Program-made: the position numbers and the translations under genes | Shown here: positions 59,115-64,000 of the stretch, in pieces | How the letters are laid out: each line of letters begins with the position of its first letter | How positions within the stretch are numbered: position 1 is the first letter of the stretch | Notes under the pieces: model-generated | The model's input: the letters and a program-made list of their open reading frames with translations, nothing else | Databases searched by the model: none | Told to the model about the DNA's origin: nothing | From: CAZAMP01 sp964486455 | GTDB lineage: Bacteria; Eisenbacteria; RBG-16-71-46; CAZAMP01 | Length of the DNA stretch: 64,000 nt | Reading direction: 5' to 3' | NCBI GenBank assembly: GCA_964486455.1 | Contig: CAZAMP010000011.1 | Location: 28,917-92,916, forward strand

Positions 59115-61262
59115 ATGAAACGATCGGTTCTGCACTCCTGTTCCCTCGCATTCATGTCGTTTGTGTTGACGGCTGTCGGCGGGTGCGATTCGTCTCGCGT
59201 GCCGGAAATCGCTCCCGAGATCGTCGAGATCGTGATGCTCGAAGACAGGCGTGAGTCGAGTGATTCGCTGCTCGCCTACCTGAACAATCCGGACCCGGTG
59301 ATCCGCGCGCGCGCGGCGCTAGCCGTCGGCCGAATCGGACGAGCGGACGATGTGGCATCGCTCTCGTCACTCCTCGCCGACCCGGCGGTCAACGTTCGCC
59401 GAATGGCGGCGTTTGGTCTGGGCGAGATTCCGGACTCCAGCGCGGCCACGCCGTTGGCCGAGTTGCTGCTGAACGGAGAAGAATCCGATGCGATCGTACG
59501 CGAGTACGCCGTGGAGGCGCTGGGGAAACTCCGGTGGGGGGGCGACGCGTGCCGCGTGGCGTTCGACGACCCCGCGGCGTCGGTTCGAGCGAGGGCGTTT
59601 CTGTCCGCCTGGCGGATCCCCGTTCCGAAGATACTGGATGACGTTATCGACGCATGCGCCGAGGAGAATCCCGAGATTCGGTGGTCCGCGGCCTACTGTC
59701 TCATGAGGATCGCCGGCGCCCCGGCGTCCGGACGAACGCCGATCGCCACGGCGGCGCCCCTATTGTCCGAGGAGCGTGAGGAAGCGCGGAATACGTTTCT
59801 CGCGCTTCTTAGTGATGCCGACACTCGTGTTCGCTTGCAGGCGGCGCGCGGACTACGAACGTTCGGGGGGGACTCGGTCATGCAGGCGCTAATGGAGCTG
59901 ACGTCCGATGCGGATTGGCGCGTTCGGGTCGAGGCGCTTCGCGCGCTGTCTGCGGAGGTCGAGGCCGACGATGGACCGGCGCCCCGCGGCGTCCCCATCG
60001 CCGCGCTCACGCCGCTGTTCGAGGATCCACATCCCAACGTGCGAATCGAGGCGGTCGCCGCGCTTGCCGGCGTCGGTAGCGCGATCGAGACGCTTCCCCT
60101 TCTTCTCGGACACCTCCAACGACCCGAGCGTCGCGTGCAAGAGGTCGCTGTCGGCGCGCTCTCCCGCAGGTGGAGGGAGATGGGAGATCCGATCCCGGCC
60201 GACGTCCTCGATCAGATCGAGCGGGTCTGCGGGATCCTGCTCGATCGTGAGCACTGGTCAATTCGTGCGAGCGCGGTGGATGCCGCGCAGCTTCTTCCCC
60301 CGGAGCGCGGCCGTCCGATTCTGGAGCGCCTCGCCACCGATGATCCGCGGGTCGCGAAGCTCGCCGCACAACCGCTCATGAACATTGTGGCCGCGAACGG
60401 GACCGGACCGCTTTGGCCCCGGATCCAACCGACGCTCGACGAGCTGATGGCGACGGAAGACGAGATGGTGCGGCTCATGCTGGTGGTCGCGACCGGTGAG
60501 CTCTTCGAGAACGACAGCACGTACGCGCCGATGGAAACGGATTGGGCGTCGTTCGAACATTTCGTGGGGCAGTCATATGAAGGCGCGCGCAGACACAAGA
60601 CGATGATCGACCTTCGCGAGGCGACGATCGGTGTTGCCGCGGAGTTCGTCGATCGTCCCGAGATGCGGAGTCTCCTCATCACCGCGTGCGACGATCCGAA
60701 GTACGCCGTTCGACGTGCAGCCGTGAGCGCGCTCGAAGCCGGGGAGATCGATCCTCCGCGTCGGGCCGAGCCGCCCGAGACGACGCTGGCACCTTCCGAC
60801 TATGAAGCGGTCCTCCGGTGGGCCCGTGACGAGCATTGGGCCGTCCTCGATGCCGATGCCGGGGAGATCGTGGCTGTGCTCTACGCCGAGGATGCGCCGC
60901 TCACGCTATGGAACTTCGCGACGCTGGCGAATGACGGTTTCTACGACAACGGGGCGTGGCACAGAGTCGTGCCCGACTTCGTCCTGCAGGACGGCTGTCC
61001 GCGCGGCGACGGATGGGGCGGTCCGGACTGGCAGATTCGGTGTGAGATCAATCCCCGGCGCTACGTCACGGGCGCGCTCGGCGTGGCGCTATCCGGCAAG
61101 GACACCGGCGGCAGTCAGTTCTTCTTCACGCACTCCGACCAGCCGCATCTGGACGGCGGCTACACCGTCTTCGGTAGGATTGAGCGTGGACAGGATGTTG
61201 CCGACCGGGTTGTTCAGGGATCGGGAATAGCGAGCATCCGCGTCGTCGATCGGCGACCCTGA
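59115..61262 (+). CDS. lipoprotein fusing HEAT repeats to a cyclophilin-type peptidyl-prolyl isomerase
   Basis: 715 residues from ATG 59115 (GGAGG nine bases upstream). The signal ends in a G-G-C lipobox. Residues about 30-550 are HEAT/PBS-lyase-type helical repeats (V-R-R-M-A-A-F-G-L-G-E-I-P, V-R-V-E-A-L-R-A-L-S-A). The last 170 or so form a cyclophilin: V-A-V-L-Y-A-E-D-A-P-L-T-L-W-N-F, F-Y-D-N-G-A-W-H-R-V-V-P-D-F-V-L-Q-D-G, G-S-Q-F-F-F-T, and H-L-D-G-G-Y-T-V-F-G. The active-site Arg, Phe and Gln are present. It would help fold periplasmic proteins, with the repeats as a docking scaffold. A hairpin follows the stop. Confidence 0.92.
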   Translation: MKRSVLHSCSLAFMSFVLTAVGGCDSSRVPEIAPEIVEIVMLEDRRESSDSLLAYLNNPDPVIRARAALAVGRIGRADDVASLSSLLADPAVNVRRMAAFGLGEIPDSSAATPLAELLLNGEESDAIVREYAVEALGKLRWGGDACRVAFDDPAASVRARAFLSAWRIPVPKILDDVIDACAEENPEIRWSAAYCLMRIAGAPASGRTPIATAAPLLSEEREEARNTFLALLSDADTRVRLQAARGLRTFGGDSVMQALMELTSDADWRVRVEALRALSAEVEADDGPAPRGVPIAALTPLFEDPHPNVRIEAVAALAGVGSAIETLPLLLGHLQRPERRVQEVAVGALSRRWREMGDPIPADVLDQIERVCGILLDREHWSIRASAVDAAQLLPPERGRPILERLATDDPRVAKLAAQPLMNIVAANGTGPLWPRIQPTLDELMATEDEMVRLMLVVATGELFENDSTYAPMETDWASFEHFVGQSYEGARRHKTMIDLREATIGVAAEFVDRPEMRSLLITACDDPKYAVRRAAVSALEAGEIDPPRRAEPPETTLAPSDYEAVLRWARDEHWAVLDADAGEIVAVLYAEDAPLTLWNFATLANDGFYDNGAWHRVVPDFVLQDGCPRGDGWGGPDWQIRCEINPRRYVTGALGVALSGKDTGGSQFFFTHSDQPHLDGGYTVFGRIERGQDVADRVVQGSGIASIRVVDRRP

Positions 61263-61279
61263 ATTGACGCGACATGACG

Positions 61280-61303
61280 ACGGCGCCGCCAAAGCGGCGC
61301 CGT
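61280..61303. terminator. hairpin between convergent genes
   Basis: A perfect 10-bp stem ACGGCGCCGC/GCGGCGCCGT (61280-61289 and 61294-61303) has a 4-base loop CAAA, between the stop codons at 61262 and 61334. Only a short T-rich stretch follows, so it may serve both genes weakly. Confidence 0.6.
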
Positions 61304-61333
61304 TCATTACGGGTCGACTAGTCGCGTGTATCG

Positions 61334-62515
61334 CTATCCCTGCTCCTGCGTGAGAAGCGCGGCCTCGAAGCGCTCGGCCTGCCCCTGGAAGTACTCGTTC
61401 TCCGGGTCTTCCGCGATCGCCAGGTGAATGAGCGTGACGGCCTCGTCGCAGTCGCCCTTCAGATTGCAGATCTCGGCCATCGTGTCGAGGATGTTGGCCT
61501 TCTCATTCCCCGCCTTGGCCAGATCGACACCGCGGCCCGCCAGCTCGTACGCCTCGTCGAGGTTGATCGAGTTCTCGAAGCACCACCAAGCGAAGTTGTT
61601 CAGCTCGTTGGCATTCTTGTCCCAGCCTTCATCCATGCCGGCGCGCTTGACCTCGATCGCCTTCTCGGCATCACCTTCGACGAAGAGCACGTAATCGGCC
61701 TTGTAGAACTTGCGGTACTTGGCGACTTCCTCGTCCTCGGACTCCTCGGTCGTCTCGATAGCGGCCTTGAGATACGGGACGAAGAGGTCATTGTTCGCCT
61801 CATGACGCGCCATGTTGCGCATGGTCCAGAGCACGCCGAACATGGAGGACGACGACTCATCGGCCCGGGCGAAGAGCGCGTCGGCCGCGTCGATGACCGC
61901 CGCGTTCGTGAAGAAGCCCTTCTTGGCACCCTTCGACACGGCAGTGAAGCGCGCCCACGTGTAGTCCGCGACCTTGTTCATGTCCATCGCGCGCTGGTAC
62001 AGCGCGGCGGCGTCACCGTAGTAGCCCTCGCCCATTCTGAAGGCGGCGAGCTTGGCCGCGTCCTTCGCGTTGGGCGACTTTGCGAAGCGGGTCCAGCGGT
62101 CGCTCACGGTCACGGGGTCCACAACGGCCTTTGCCAGCGTCTTGGTGAAGTGCTCCGCCTTCTTGAAGCCGAGCCAGCGATCCAACGCATCGCCATCGGC
62201 GTTCGTGAGGACGAACGTCGGGTAGTTCTTGACGTGATAGCGCTCGGCAATCGACACGCCCTCGCCCTTCTCGGCGTCGAGCTGCACGAGGATGGCGTCG
62301 CCGGCGATGCCGGAGCGGAAGTCGGCGTCGGTCTCGACGGCCTTGTCGAATGCCTTGCATGAGCTGCACCATGAGGTGCCGATCTTGAGAAGTACCGGCT
62401 TGTCGCTCTTGGCGGCCTTCTGGAGCGCCTGGTCGTAAGAGAGTGTGCCGGCGTGCGCGGCAAGCGTCGTTCCGATCACCAGGAGCGTGAGCAGTATTGT
62501 GACGCGTTTCAGCAT
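61334..62515 (-). CDS. exported thioredoxin-like protein with TPR-type helical repeats
   Basis: 393 residues from ATG 62515, after an AAGGAAGG site. Signal peptide to A-A-H-A. Residues about 25-125 are a thioredoxin-like domain with the active site G-T-S-W-C-S-S-C and the cis-Pro region N-Y-P-T-F. The rest is alpha-helical, with repeats of tetratricopeptide style (G-Y-Y-G-D-A-A-A-L-Y-Q-R-A, then A-Y-E-L-A-G-R-G-V-D-L-A-K). It is probably a periplasmic disulfide oxidoreductase with a protein-binding scaffold. The two Sec/Cys surface proteins 12-18 kb to the left are possible but unproven clients. Confidence 0.88.
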   Translation of the reverse strand: MLKRVTILLTLLVIGTTLAAHAGTLSYDQALQKAAKSDKPVLLKIGTSWCSSCKAFDKAVETDADFRSGIAGDAILVQLDAEKGEGVSIAERYHVKNYPTFVLTNADGDALDRWLGFKKAEHFTKTLAKAVVDPVTVSDRWTRFAKSPNAKDAAKLAAFRMGEGYYGDAAALYQRAMDMNKVADYTWARFTAVSKGAKKGFFTNAAVIDAADALFARADESSSSMFGVLWTMRNMARHEANNDLFVPYLKAAIETTEESEDEEVAKYRKFYKADYVLFVEGDAEKAIEVKRAGMDEGWDKNANELNNFAWWCFENSINLDEAYELAGRGVDLAKAGNEKANILDTMAEICNLKGDCDEAVTLIHLAIAEDPENEYFQGQAERFEAALLTQEQG

Positions 62516-62804
62516 ATCGTGCCTTCCTTTGCGAAGTGGGGGAGGTGCGACGGGAAGCAGGGCCTGGCACCCAACGCCCGTCCGGGCCGATGTAGAAGTG
62601 GGTGACACTTACCTGGAAAATAGTTGTACCCGAATCTTTCCAAAAGGCCCAATGCCCTCATTCTATTACAAAACAATGGGTTAGGAGATTCACGCCCGTC
62701 ACCGTCTCCCACCGCTGTGGGAGTAGCGTGTCCGAGCCCGATCGGTGTATCATCCCTCACTTCACAAATCGCGGCACCAGTCACCTTCATACAAGGACAG
62801 AAAC

Positions 62805-64000
62805 GTGGCAAACCGAAAGGGAACCATTGGTATTTTGACGGGCGGGGGGGATGTTCCCGGGCTCAATCCGGCGATCCGCGCGGTCACGATCCGCGCGCTG
62901 CGCGAAGGATACAGGGTACTCGGTCTTCGATGCGGTTGGGCGGGACTCGCCAATCTCGTTCCGGACAAAAGCGCGGACAACCGTCAGCACGTGGTGGAAC
63001 TGACCGAGGACGTCGTCAATCGCGCCGGTCGCACCGGCGGGACGTTCCTGCACACGTCGCGGACGCGTCCGAGCCACCTTCCGAAGACCGCCGTCCCTCC
63101 ACATCTTCGGGATGCCTACACCGATGATATCAACGACGCGACGCCGCACGTGCTCAAGAACATCGACTTTCTCGGACTGGACGTTCTCATTCCGATCGGT
63201 GGCGATGACACGTTGAGCTACGCCGAGCGGCTGCACCGCGAGGGGATGAAGGTCGTCGCGATCCCGAAGACGATGGACAACGACGTGCCGGGTACCGATT
63301 ACTGCGTTGGGTTCAGTACCTGTGTCACGCGCACCATCGAGCTGACCCACAAGCTGCGCACCACGGCCGGATCACACGAACGGTTCCTCATCATCGAGGT
63401 GTTCGGTCGCTATGCTGGCTACACCGCGCTTCTGCCGACGATGGCCGGCGCCGCCAACCGTTGCGTCGTTCCCGAGCATCCATTCGATGTCGAACGCCTC
63501 GCGGAGCTGCTTAGCGCCGACCGCAAACGCCATCCGAGCAACTACGCCGTCGCACTCGTCTCCGAAGGGGCGACCCTGCGTGACGACAAGGAGATGTCGT
63601 TCGAGAGCCACGAGACGGATCAGTACGGTCACAAGAAGTTGGGCGGCGTCGGGGACAAGGTGTCCGCGCAACTGAGGGAGATCTCGCCGAAATTCAACGA
63701 TGGACGCCGCATCAACGTCGTGAACCAGCGGCTGGGGTATCTCGTTCGCTGCGGTGATCCCGATGCGCTCGACTCGATCGTGCCGATGGCGTTCGGAAAC
63801 CTGGCGCTGGACCTCGTCCTGTCGCAGACCTTCGGTCGGCTCGTGAGCGTTCGAAACGGAGTGTACGACAGCGTTCCGATCGATGTGGTGACCGGCAGGA
63901 AGAAGATCATCGACATCCACAAGTACTACAGCACCGATCGGTTGCGTCCGAAATACAAGCGATTCGAACGCCAGCCCGTCTTCATCATGACGAGCGACGT
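62805..64000 (+). CDS. pyrophosphate-dependent 6-phosphofructokinase, 3' end beyond window
   Basis: The GTG at 62805 (AAGGA seven bases before it) starts V-A-N-R-K-G-T-I-G-I-L-T-G-G-G-D-V-P-G-L-N-P. The frame stays open to the end of the window, about 398 residues. The catalytic motif P-K-T-M-D-N-D-V-P-G is at about residue 154. G-G-D-D (near 132) and the Lys in P-K-T both mark the PPi-using form; ATP enzymes have G-G-D-G and P-G-T. E-V-F-G-R-Y-A-G-Y and the end S-T-D-R-L-R-P-K-Y are also typical of the longer PPi-PFK group. It interconverts fructose-6-phosphate and fructose-1,6-bisphosphate reversibly. Confidence 0.95.
   Translation, partial: MANRKGTIGILTGGGDVPGLNPAIRAVTIRALREGYRVLGLRCGWAGLANLVPDKSADNRQHVVELTEDVVNRAGRTGGTFLHTSRTRPSHLPKTAVPPHLRDAYTDDINDATPHVLKNIDFLGLDVLIPIGGDDTLSYAERLHREGMKVVAIPKTMDNDVPGTDYCVGFSTCVTRTIELTHKLRTTAGSHERFLIIEVFGRYAGYTALLPTMAGAANRCVVPEHPFDVERLAELLSADRKRHPSNYAVALVSEGATLRDDKEMSFESHETDQYGHKKLGGVGDKVSAQLREISPKFNDGRRINVVNQRLGYLVRCGDPDALDSIVPMAFGNLALDLVLSQTFGRLVSVRNGVYDSVPIDVVTGRKKIIDIHKYYSTDRLRPKYKRFERQPVFIMTSD

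Overview
The window is high-GC bacterial chromosomal DNA with no rRNA, tRNA, CRISPR array or intact mobile element that I can see. Many lipoproteins, lipid A genes (lpxB, msbA, two LpxL-type acyltransferases), a DUF481-type outer-membrane barrel and an RND pump indicate a diderm. Four secreted proteins end in the same roughly 85-residue FlgD-Ig-like tail (PNPF/PNPL start, SGxYxxR finish), a habit of the FCB group and of candidate phyla such as Eisenbacteria, Krumholzibacteriota and Latescibacteria. I favour a lineage of that kind, but this rests on protein style and not on a marker gene.

Layout. 0.3-8.2 kb: small lipoproteins, rsgA, a BlaI/BlaR1-like regulator-protease pair with tandem operators, two TauE/SafE permeases around a methyltransferase. 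8.3-14.9 kb: an efflux operon whose first reading frame joins a TetR regulator to a TolC-type channel, then adaptor and RND pump. 14.9-22.2 kb: lipid A/envelope block on both strands; lpxB and msbA are each broken by one frameshift, and fragments of hipA and a tail-collar gene lie between. 22.2-23.4 kb: a gene-poor scar with a radC fragment. 23.4-31.3 kb: a Rossmann-PAS histidine kinase with a lone receiver, ahpC, a transglutaminase-like protein, ypdA, a PEP-synthase/PPDK regulator and fetAB. 31.5-42 kb: a giant repeat protein, a collapsed malate synthase/isocitrate lyase remnant, asnA, NfeD-SPFH and SagB-like genes. 42-64 kb: mostly secreted or surface proteins (arylsulfotransferase-like, metallophosphatase, FN3/dockerin/cohesin protein, M36 metallopeptidase, HEAT-cyclophilin), ending with thioredoxin-TPR and PPi-phosphofructokinase genes.

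The most striking observation is two probable selenoproteins 3 kb apart (43.5-45.4 and 47.3-49.3 kb). Each has one in-frame UGA, an open frame that continues on the other side, and a bacterial SECIS-like hairpin just downstream. In one the UGA takes the first position of a redoxin CxxC site (U-P-V-C). In the other it follows a cysteine (C-U-G), and the hairpin loop AGGUCU is the loop of E. coli fdhF as I recall it. Both proteins have export signals and the FlgD-like tail, so they would be extracellular selenoproteins.

Caution: the window holds three single-base frameshifts in otherwise good genes (lpxB, msbA, a TIG lipoprotein) and one in-frame TAA in a large surface protein. Some may be assembly or sequencing errors. 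This matters for every broken gene here, but less for the two UGA sites, which have independent hairpin and active-site support.
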